Origin: Rhypophila decipiens
Lineage: Eukaryota > Ascomycota > Sordariomycetes > Sordariales > Naviculisporaceae
Assembly (NCBI GenBank): GCA_033297075.1
Contig: MU858063.1
Span: forward strand, 248,001 to 312,000
Length of the DNA stretch: 64,000 nucleotides
Reading direction: 5' to 3'
Translations under genes and position numbers: made by a program
In this document: piece after piece, positions 11,998-20,540 of the stretch
How the letters are laid out: the number at the start of each line of letters is the position of its first letter
Position numbering within the stretch: position 1 is the first letter of the stretch
Notes under the pieces: model-generated
Database searches by the model: none
What the model saw: the letters and a program-made list of their open reading frames with translations, nothing else
What the model was told of the DNA's origin: nothing

Positions 11998-12128
11998 TTA
12001 AGTAAATCCAGTCTTATGTGTGTTTTATCCCTTTGCAGGCCCACGCGGCAAATCCTCAATTAAAAGTTCCACAGTCAGATACATTATCATAGTCAACGAG
12101 TCCTCAGAATAATCCAGCCTCAGTAAAG
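11998..12128 (+). repeat. Dispersed ~110-bp repeat, copy 1
   Basis: Sequence beginning TTAAGTAAAT, then TGTGTTTTAT, GCCCACGCGGC, AATCCTCAATTA and TTCCACAGTCAGA, ending in AGTCCTCAG. The same order of blocks occurs at 13911-14005 and 18003-18118 in the same orientation. No open frame is conserved among copies. Its nature is unknown. Confidence 0.6.
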
Positions 12129-13134
12129 TTTGATACACGAAAGCCGCGAATCTTGCTCTCACATAACAAACGAAACCACCACTCTATAACACGCCACCCA
12201 CACATAAAAAAGTTATGAGCCCTCTATTTACTGTTATATTACGGCTCATTGGTATTGGTAGCGGTGGCTGAGAATACTGAAATCTAGGCTGGTCTGATAG
12301 ACATGGAATACCGATGGTAAATCAAACTCATGATAGATCAAGACTGAAATATAGATAGATTATTGGATGTTGATAAGATAGGTAATCGTCAGGGGCTCAA
12401 ACCCACTTGGCCCATAAGCTGCCCACATATTTACCTGCCAAAGTCTTGAACCTTTAATTGTCGATGTAGTTGTGTGTTCTTTTGCAAAAGCGAGGTCCAC
12501 GAACCATCCACATCCAGACGTAGTACCATAGCCTGGAGAACCTCAAGGCCTTATTGCAAAGAAAGTTGGCATGTTTCGACGAGCAAAACCTTGGGTGTTT
12601 GGAGCGTTTGAGAGCATTGTTAGCTTCTTAGCCCCTGGGGGGCTTGCGATCTTGATCATCCTGCAGCAGCTAGGATGGATCATTTTCAGTCGCAGAGAGG
12701 GATTGAAGAGCTCTTGCGGGCTTACTCTTGGGTGCTGATGTGGCGGTGGCAGTGTTCTTGATGACGATGACGATGATGACAATGGAGAAGGCAATCGTTG
12801 GATCTCAAGATGTGGAAGAGATAAACAGGGGAAAGATCACACACAAGCGGAAAAGAAGAGAAGTTTTTGTACATTGTGTTGAGCTTTTTCTTGGACCTTT
12901 TGAACCCGGCTTTGGGTGTGTTTCTGACTCCTTTATTGCGCATGCTCTTGAACCCTTTAACGCATCTACGAGACTGTTGACGGATCCAATGTCAAACTAA
13001 GCTGATGATAGATGAAGACTGGATAATATTATTGGATGTTGATGGGATTATGAACGCGCCTAACATACAGGCACCTAACATACAGGCGCCGGTCTTCACG
13101 TATACAGGCACCAGTCTTCCTATGTACTGGCACT
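12129..13134. other. Non-coding stretch, includes further CTGAAAT-type units
   Basis: Contains CTGAAAT-type units at about 12270-12365 and a possible very degenerate copy of the dispersed repeat around 12450-12530. The short frames at 12543-13000 on both strands carry only simple-sequence peptides (Ser-rich, Met/Thr-rich) and no family feature. Confidence 0.4.
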
Positions 13135-13135
13135 A

Positions 13136-13745
13136 CTCTTGTAGAATAGATGCCTTGACTAGCTGGAATAAATGCTTGGACTGACTCGAATAAATACCTC
13201 GACTGGACTGTAATAAATGCCGTGACTGGGTCGAATAAATACCTTACTGGGTCGAATATATGCCCCAACTGGATGGAAATAAATGCCTTGACTGAAATGG
13301 AACAAATGCCCTGACTAGCTGGAATAAATACCTTGACAGGACTGGAATAAACGCCTTGACTGGCTGGAATAAATACCTCGACTAGACTGGAATAAATGCC
13401 TTGACTGGCTCGAGTAAATACCTCGACTGGACTGGAATAATTATCTCGACTGGACTGGAATAAATGCCTTGACTGGGGCGAATAAATGCTCCGACTAAAT
13501 AGAAATAAAGGCCTTGATTGAAATGGAATAAATGGCCTGACTGGCTCGAATAAATACCTCAACCAGACTGGAATAAATGTCTTGACTAAGTCGAATAAAT
13601 ACCTCGACAAGACTGGAATAAATGCCTTGACTGGGTCGAATAGATACCGTGCCTGGATGGAAATAAATTCCCTGACTGGCTGGAATAAATACCCTGACTA
13701 GCTAGAATAAATGCCCTAACTAGCTGGAATAAATACCTCTGGTCT
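13136..13745. repeat. 22/23-bp minisatellite, TTGACTGGCTGGAATAAATACC type, ~27 units
   Basis: About 27 consecutive units of 22 or 23 bp are built on a GACTGG...GAATAAATRCC core. Neighbouring units alternate between ATACC (22 bp) and ATGCC (23 bp), giving a higher-order repeat of 45 bp. On the minus strand the 45-bp dimer equals 15 codons without a stop, so an open frame of 193 codons (13029-13610) runs through it, reading VFIPASQGIYSSPVE-type repeats. The frame has no signal peptide or other non-repeat domain, so it is recorded as a satellite and not a CDS. Confidence 0.85.
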
Positions 13746-13910
13746 GGAAAGTCAAACTGGACTGCTGCCTATATACGGGCTTAGAATGCACTTTAATATA
13801 TAAGCTGCCCTGGCCTTTTACACATTTCCGCAAAGTCCCAGACCCCCAAACCCAGCCCCAAACGTATTTTCAACTCCTTCCTTATACGATTCTTAATCCC
13901 TCTAACATTA

Positions 13911-14005
13911 TTAAGTAAATCTTATATGTTTTATACTGTTACAAGCCCATACAGCAATCCTCAATTACAATTCCACAGTTAGGCACAATCCCTCAAACAT
14001 TCCTA
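13911..14005 (+). repeat. Dispersed ~110-bp repeat, copy 2
   Basis: Degenerate copy with TTAAGTAAAT, TATGTTTTAT, GCCCATACAGC, AATCCTCAATTA and TTCCACAGTTAGG in the same order as at 12.0 kb. The CpG in GCCCACGCGGC is lost here, consistent with C-to-T decay. Confidence 0.6.
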
Positions 14006-14199
14006 TTTAAGAGATTCCCAAAACACATATAGCTAGATTGCAAAATGTGTATATATCATCTATTTCACACCTTAACGGGTACTGTATTAATAGTAATGCA
14101 TATTTCCACAAAGCCCCAGACCCCCAAGTCCCACTTCACAGGCAGGCATCCCCAACTCCCGCTTTAGAGGCATTCTCAACTCCCCCAATCCCCATACAA

Positions 14200-14765
14200 C
14201 TCCTAGTCCCCCTAACATATACAAGAGATCACCAAAACACATATAGCAGGATTACAAAACACATAACGTTATAGTAGGATCATAAAACACATATAGCAGG
14301 ATCACAAAACACACACACACCACCCGTCTCATACCCCAACGGGCACTACATCAACGGCAACAGGGTAACGGAGTACTGAAATCTTTCTGAATGGATGGTA
14401 ATGTAATGCTGGTATGATACTTGCCTAATGCTGATGGGAATCTCGGGCTATAATACTTTAAATGGATTTTCAACTCTTCCTTATATATATTCTAATCCCT
14501 CTAAAAGATATTTCTAGCTCTTCCTTATATATATTCTTAATCCCTATAATACATTTTCAACTCTTTCCTTATAAAATCCTTAATCCCTCTAAGATATTTA
14601 AGAGATTGTTAAAAAATTATAACGGGATTGTAAAATATATGCATTTTTAAGTTCTTTCTCACACAGTTTCAACCCCTTTCTTACACATTTTAGCAACTTT
14701 CTTACGCATATTTTTAAACGCTCTAACGCATTTTCAAATCCCTCTAACAAATTTAAGGGATTACA
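14200..14765. repeat. Related ~22-bp periodic blocks
   Basis: Two sub-arrays. At about 14237-14325, units of the type AGGATCATAAAACACATATAGC (22 bp). At about 14465-14760, alternating 22- and 21-bp units of TTTCAACTCTTCCTTATATATA and TTCTAATCCCTCTAAAAGATA types, then 20-23-bp units ending ACACAT or ACGCAT. Blocks around the CTGAAATC unit at about 14373 and 14855 are diverged copies of one sequence of about 80 bp, so a segment of about 480 bp has been duplicated. Confidence 0.7.
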
Positions 14766-15177
14766 AAAACACATAACGTATAGAGGGATTGCAAAATACG
14801 CATATATCATGTATTTCTAACGGCACTGTATTAACGGTAATAGCATGAGAAAATACTGAAATCTGGCTGAATTGATGGTAATGCAACTCCGGTATAATGC
14901 TAAGCTAATGAAAATGAGAAACTCAGGCTATGACAATGAACTCCTAATGCCAAACTCAAGCCACGATGATAAAACCCCCAAAGGCATGCTGAAAAGAAAA
15001 GTCCATCGCAGTTAAACCATCAGACCATAAATGTCCTAACTAACTAAAAAAACATCTGACTGAGATCTGAAAAATGCCGTAATGCGTCCTTGCCCGGTAC
15101 CGCTATAATACACCCAAAAACCGTAAATACGCCGTATCTGGTACACATGTCAGGGGTGTTTATTTACTTCAGGGGTC

Positions 15178-15190
15178 AGGGTTAGGGTTA
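15178..15190 (+). repeat. Interstitial telomere-like motif AGGGTTAGGGTTA
   Basis: Two TTAGGG-type units lie 15 bp outside the 397-aa gene's stop codon. Similar motifs sit at 58251-58262 and, inverted, at 26103-26112. Two units are too few to prove a former telomere; they could be Tbf1/telobox-type sites. Confidence 0.4.
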
Positions 15191-15204
15191 CCATAGATGA
15201 TCCT

Positions 15205-16398
15205 TTAAATGGAATTGCGGCGCTTAAGGGGGCCACGACGGAGGCGGCATTCGGTCCAGGGCGGCATGTGTGAGCCGTTGGCATCGATGCCCTCGGGTCC
15301 TGCGCCGACGGGGAGGCCTAGGACCGGCAGGGGGTTGTGGCCACCGGCGATGACGGCGACTTCGGCCGAGATGGTGTGGGTGATGGCGCTGGCGCCGGCG
15401 TGGTCGTGTGGCTGACGCGTGTATTGGCCTGAGCCGGTGATGAGGGCCGTCTCGGTGGCGGCAGAGGTCGGGAAGATATCGCCAACCATGGCGACGGCGG
15501 CAGAGATTTGTTGGCCCTGAAGGACCGGGTTCATCCCATCGATGGCGCGGCATTGGGATAGCAGAGAGCGGTCTTCAGGGTTCATCTGGGTGGTGTCAGA
15601 GAGCGGACGGACAGTATTGGTGTTGACCCGGCAGTGAGACGGGTTGGTTCTGTGCAGGGCGCGGTGGTCCTGGACCCATTCGGCCGCGAACAGGCCGGGC
15701 AGACGGATGGCGACATGGCGCTGGCCCTCGACGACAGACTCGGAGTAGATCGGGGGCACTGAGGTGCCGCTGGGGCCGGTGGGGAGTGCTGGCGGAGCAG
15801 CCGAAAAGGTGGTGATGTGGCCCGGGGGCCGAGTTGTGATGGTGGCACCGCGGCCACGGCCTCGACGGTTGGCGCGGCCAGAAGAGAAGTTGCGCGTGCC
15901 GGCGCCCGCGCGAGAAGTGACACCAGAGCCACGGCCAGAAGCAGACATGGCGGCAGGGCCGGTAGGAGCAGCGACTGCCTGGGGGCCAGGCACAGTCAGC
16001 CAAAGCGGGTTGGCGGGGAGGGCAGGTGTCGGTGTAGCCGCCGGAGCAGCAAGCAGAAATGGGCGACCCGATCCTCCAGTCTCGGCGCCAGTGTGTCCAT
16101 CGGCCGCAGTCGGACCGCCGCCAATCATTCTCGGGCGAGTGAGGAGGCTCGGGAAGACGACGTCGCATCCGCAGGCTCCGCGCTCGTGGTACCAGCGGTG
16201 CTCCCACTCAGCGATTAGCACCCAGCGACCGTGCAGGAGCCGCTCGCAGACTTGGCACATGGTGACGGCGTGGAACTGCTGGACGGGGTGGTTTGTGCAG
16301 ATGGGCAGATTGACGATTTGGGTGGTGCTGGGACACGGTCGCAACACCGACAGCGAGCGGTGGCCGCACTGGTAGGCAATGTACTCTTCGACGCACAT
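15205..16398 (-). CDS. Hypothetical Cys-containing, Ala/Gly/Pro-rich orphan protein (397 aa)
   Basis: One uninterrupted GC-rich frame of 397 codons with no recognised homologue. The N-terminal 80 residues have a Cys/His pattern: MCVEEYIAYQCGHRSLSVLR with Cys2 and Cys11, then a Cys in the LRPC segment, CTNH, MCQVCE, and WYHERGACGCD. This is compatible with a metal-binding module. Residues about 90-220 are low complexity (Ala, Pro, Gly, Thr) with an RGRGRG patch. The rest is compositionally unremarkable and ends GPLKRRNSI. It is the only credible gene between 9 and 24 kb and is much more GC-rich than its flanks. Starting CVEEY and containing YQCGHRS, the N-terminus resembles short Cys motifs in other fungal hypothetical proteins. 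A 5' leader with GTGGATGGAGGAGTGAAG-type tandem repeats lies upstream (16430-16830). Confidence 0.6.
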   Translation of the reverse strand: MCVEEYIAYQCGHRSLSVLRPCPSTTQIVNLPICTNHPVQQFHAVTMCQVCERLLHGRWVLIAEWEHRWYHERGACGCDVVFPSLLTRPRMIGGGPTAADGHTGAETGGSGRPFLLAAPAATPTPALPANPLWLTVPGPQAVAAPTGPAAMSASGRGSGVTSRAGAGTRNFSSGRANRRGRGRGATITTRPPGHITTFSAAPPALPTGPSGTSVPPIYSESVVEGQRHVAIRLPGLFAAEWVQDHRALHRTNPSHCRVNTNTVRPLSDTTQMNPEDRSLLSQCRAIDGMNPVLQGQQISAAVAMVGDIFPTSAATETALITGSGQYTRQPHDHAGASAITHTISAEVAVIAGGHNPLPVLGLPVGAGPEGIDANGSHMPPWTECRLRRGPLKRRNSI

Positions 16399-16429
16399 TT
16401 CGGCGGTTTCAATTGACGACGGCTGGGAG

Positions 16430-16830
16430 AGAGGTGAATTGATGCTTTTTGAGGGTGTAGATGGAGGAGAGTCTGTAGATGAGGATGATGTTGTAGATGT
16501 AGGAGCAGAAGCTGTGGATGGAGGAGTGAAGCCGTGGATGTAGGAGTGAAGGTTGGGTTGAGGAGTGGAGGTTGGAGGAGAGTAGGAGGGTGGAGGGTTG
16601 AGGAGGGTTGATTTATAGAGAGGGCTCTGCAGTTTGGACGAAGAACATACCTGAGGCAGGAAGATTTATGAAGGACACCGGTGTGTATTGTGAAATGAGC
16701 TTTTGCCGGTAGAGATGGAAGAGTAGATACTTCGGATGGAGGAGTGAAGGTTGTGGTTGAGGAGTGTTGTGAAATGAGCTTTTGTGTCGGTGTGTGTGGT
16801 GGAGGAGTGGAAGATGAGGGTTAATTTATG
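16430..16830. repeat. GGAGTGAAG-type ~20-bp imperfect repeats upstream of the orphan gene
   Basis: Purine-rich units of about 19-21 bp (GTGGATGGAGGAGTGAAG and variants) repeat at 16500-16620 and again near 16735-16810. A segment TTGTGAAATGAGCTTTTG occurs twice (about 16688 and 16768), so there has also been a duplication of about 80 bp. On the minus strand these are CT-rich tracts, which suits a fungal promoter or leader. Confidence 0.6.
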
Positions 16831-17035
16831 AAAGGAGGGCTGGATGGAAAAACGCAGCTGAGGTGGCGGGACCTTAAATGAAGAGATCTGTGAAGGGAAG
16901 GCTTGAAAGGTTGTGAACTGAGGCCTCACGAAGTTGTGAATGGAAGGGGTGAGTTGGAGAATAAACACGCCTGGTATTTGAGCTGGGGAGGCGTGTGAAG
17001 CTGTGGATGGAGGCCTGTGAAATATCTCATCAAGG

Positions 17036-17490
17036 TGTTGATGGGATTTGATAAATACGTATGACGGGATTTAGTAAATGCGTATAATGGGACCTAATAA
17101 ATACGTGTGATGGGATTTAAAAGGGCCTATGGGGAATCCAATAAATGCGTATGTTGGGACTCAATAATGCCTATGACGAGATTTGATGGATGTGTATGAT
17201 GGGATCTAAAAAGGCCTATGGGGAATTTATGGACGTGTATTATGTAACTTTATATATGAGTATAATCGGATATGATGGACGTGTGTTACGGGATGTAAAA
17301 ATACCTATAGGGAATCTCGTGGATGCGTATGATGAGATTTAAGAATGCCCATAGGGGATCTCATGGATGCGTGTGATGGAATTTAACAAGGCCTGTGGGG
17401 AATCACTTGGGATGTGTATGATGGGATTTATTAAGGCCTATGACGAGACTTGATAGACGTATATGGTTGGATTTGACAAGCCCTCTGAGG
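17036..17490. repeat. 22/23-bp minisatellite, GATGGGATTTGATAAATACG type
   Basis: About 20 consecutive units (for example 17040-17062, 17063-17085, 17086-17108, 17109-17130). Units ending GCGTAT or ACGTGT alternate with units ending GGCCTAT, so the pattern again looks dimeric at about 45 bp. More degenerate units continue to about 18330. No coding frame persists. Confidence 0.8.
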
Positions 17491-18002
17491 AGATAATCAA
17501 AGGTGCATGGAGATATGGATGGAGATGCGTAACTTGGAGATGGAAGCAGAACGGTTTCAAGTAGGCAATGGGGCTGGGCACGTGATTTTGAGAAAGGCAG
17601 GAGTATGGGTGAATGCTTGTACGCGTGCGAGTTGAATAGGGATTCCAGTGACGAGCATGGAGTTGTTGAAGCAAGTAGGCGACGTGGTTGTCTGCCTATC
17701 ACAAGCTTCTCTCCTGGTGTGCAACTGGTAATGGGTGCCAAGGACTATGAATATCCGAGGGCTCGTAAAGCAAGATTCTGAGGGTGGGCGTGCTCTTTCT
17801 CTTCTGTGTTCTGAGGCACATAGGGGAAATAGTTTGACCCATGGGATGAGATCCAACAGACGGGTATCGGGAGATTCACTGAGGCATACGGGCGAGATGG
17901 GTTGACGCACGGGATGGGTTTTAATAGACCCCCATAGTTGGACAGATTAATGTCCATGGGGATACATTTTGACGTCAAGGGGGGAATCTCATCGACATGT
18001 CT

Positions 18003-18118
18003 TAGTAAATAGTGTGTGTTTATGCTTTCGCATGCCCACGCGGCGATCCTCAATAACAAACTGACATTCAGACACGGTGTCATAGCCTGAGTCCCCAAAG
18101 CAATCCTCAGTAATCATC
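18003..18118 (+). repeat. Dispersed ~110-bp repeat, copy 3
   Basis: Contains CTTAGTAAAT, TGTGTTTATGCTTT, GCCCACGCGGC, ATCCTCAATAA, CATTCAGACAC and GAGTCC in the order seen at 12.0 and 13.9 kb. It lies beyond the 17-kb array, so copies alternate with 22-bp arrays. Confidence 0.55.
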
Positions 18119-19332
18119 GACATGTTAGCTGGATTAAATAATGCCTTTCGGCATCATGACAAAGCGTGGGGGCTATTCAATGAACGTGTCTGGACAAGGC
18201 CTACGGGCAGATATTTTGAAGCATGGAGAAGAATCTAGTTCACGTGTGCAGTATTATGAAATGACGTCTATGGGCAGGTATCTTGGAGCATGGGAAATCC
18301 AATAGACACGTGCCTGGTTGGATTGAATGTGATCGATGAGCAATATCTTGAGCCATGGACTGGGCAATTCAATGGACGCGTCTGGCTGATGATGGAAACG
18401 CCAGTCTGGTTGGCTTTGGTCAGGGCACTGGGCGCACCGTCTCTGGTTCTATCTACTATCGAAGACTCATACCTGGTGGCGGCACCATTGGTGCGTAGGG
18501 GCATTGCTGGATTAACGAGGGCCATGAGGGAGACATCTCGAGGCATGGGAATGTCTAATTGCAGAGGCACAAGCAGAAAATACCACGTCAGTGCTTGGGA
18601 TGAATCAAGGTGATCCTTCTGACCTGGGGTTGTGTGGAGTGTTGGCAATGCGTGGCATTGTGCAGTGGAGGAGGAGAAAAAGACGTGTCTTATCTCGAGT
18701 CTGGAGGATGGAAGACCATGGTGGAGGTCTTGCCGAACTTGCTGACCAGCAAGCCGGCAAGCTGGCAAGCTAACCGGCTCCAACTGCCCAACACCGGGTC
18801 CAAGTCACCTGGGCTGCTCAGGTACCGAGTACCGGCTCCGTGTTTTGGGATCCCAAGGTTCTTAATACACCGTCATACCAACCTATCATACCCATTACTC
18901 ACCAAATACCAGCCAATACCTTATATTTTAGTAAAATACCCTTATATTACCCCTAAATACCGCAAATACCTTCTTTTGCTTGAAAAAACAGCGTATATAC
19001 TTGAAACTAACTAATTAGTAGGGATGAAAGGACAGGTTTCGTCGGGCTTCTCAAGAACTAAAGTCGTTGGGCTGAATCTAGTTTCAGAGAGTACGGGATA
19101 AAAGGAAAGTTCGGGATGAAAAACAGCTTTGAAACTAGTTTGGAAAAACAGTTAGAAAGGGGATCTATAAAGCACTTATCGTCTTTTTCTAAAGAACATC
19201 TTATAGGAAACTGAATAGCTAGGGAGAATAGCTTTAAGAAGAGCTTAAGGAAAGTAAAACAAGAAGAAATATAGCTGAGAAAAACAAATAACAAAATACC
19301 TAAGAAGGTAAAATAGGAAAGTCGTTATCCTT
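18119..19332. other. Non-coding desert
   Basis: Overlapping frames on both strands at 18268-18783 show no domain, and none has a plausible gene structure. Around 18860-18985 the motif AATACC recurs at short intervals in AT-rich sequence. No gene recognised. Confidence 0.4.
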
Positions 19333-19450
19333 TGTGACGAATCCACTAGTCTAGAACCCTACCACTAGGCCATGGAACCCTCCGCAAAAGGATGTCGAAT
19401 TTCAAGTCGAACGCCGACTTGAAATCAAGGGTTATATACACATCGTGACA
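19333..19450 (-). mobile_element. 118-bp LTR-like element (copy A) with 5-bp target duplication
   Basis: Read on the minus strand, the element starts TGTCACGATG and ends GATTCGTCACA, so its ends are TG...CA with short imperfect terminal inversion. It carries a TATATAA box about 12 bp in, and a perfect 10-bp hairpin (TTTCAAGTCG/CGACTTGAAA). It is flanked by the 5-bp direct repeat TCCTT at 19328-19332 and 19451-19455, the hallmark of LTR integration. A copy differing at one position lies at 58451-58568 in the opposite orientation. Best explanation: solo LTR; a MITE or TRIM is an alternative. Confidence 0.75.
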
Positions 19451-19455
19451 TCCTT

Positions 19456-20540
19456 CCTATCTTAGAAAATAGTCAGGGAAGAGCTAGATACTTTGAAGGA
19501 ATAGCTAGAAGGGTAGCTGAAGAATATCAGTCAAGGAAATCAGAGAATAGCCAGGAGGAATAATAGAAAAAGAAGGCTAGAAGTTAGAAGAGTAAGATAT
19601 AGAGGGGAAGCACGAAAGGAATATCTAAAATATAGAGTGAATCTATGGATTTGTCCATCTATTTAAGCCGGACGTGCTTGCTCCGGGCGAATGAATTGGC
19701 AATTGTTGCCTCACTGGGTGCGCTGCACTTTTCCGTGCGTGTAAAAGTTGTTCAAACGGCTTGGACAGCTAGCACCGTTGCCCATTCAAACGATATTTTC
19801 AACGGCAACACCAGTGCCATACTATCACAAAACACCATTCGAGCCATTATACAACACAAGGTAAAACAGTATCTTAAAGGGGTCTTGAAGAAATAGTTTG
19901 CTGGAGCAGCTTAGGAATACCTAGATTGCTTTTCTCATTTAAACGTACTTTATATTTTGCTCTCCTAGCTAGCTATTACTCAATAAGTAAATTATCCGAG
20001 ACTTCAAGCATAGAGAGGGTGTTCTTGCGTAGTGCTAAGTTAGGACCTAAGAGAAACTAGGAAGAATACCCTTAGAAGAACAGCCTTAGAAGAACAGCCT
20101 TGATTTAAGAAGAGGTAGGAACAAACGAAGAAGCACGTATTCCTAGGAGTAAGGCTGTAGTCTTAGTCTCTATTTAGAACAAAATTAGTAAATGGATTGA
20201 AGGAGGTTATAGAAGGGAGTAATCTTAGAATAGATAAGAGGAAATATTAGCTGAAAGGCACTTATCCTGTAGAATAAGGCTGTTAGAACAGGCTTGACTC
20301 GTTAATACCGAGGCTGAATACCCAATAGAGTCGTTTAGAAGACGCATTTATAGTAGAAGGGAATAATACTCGAAGGAAAGACGATTGTTGAAATCTAGAA
20401 GCTTCGAAAGTATATTATCAGCTTTTGAATTCAGCTTCTCTTTCTCTTATTATTCAGTTCAACAGTTCAACAAAGATGTAAAACCTATTAGAGAATACGT
20501 ATTGGGGAGCATTCCTTGTGGAATTACGTGAAGGGGGTCT
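19456..20540. other. AT-rich non-coding stretch
   Basis: Very AT-rich sequence with many AGCTAGAAG, AGAATAG and TAGAAGAACAGCC motifs, some locally duplicated (near 20075-20100). It could be an old transposon degraded by C-to-T mutation, but no protein remnant was recognised. The 83-codon frame at 19645-19896 has no feature. Confidence 0.35.

Noticed and set aside
13029..13610. 193-codon minus frame within the 45-bp satellite as a protein gene
   Set aside because: Made almost wholly of tandem units with no start context or flanking domain; kept as a repeat and reported as a question in the findings.
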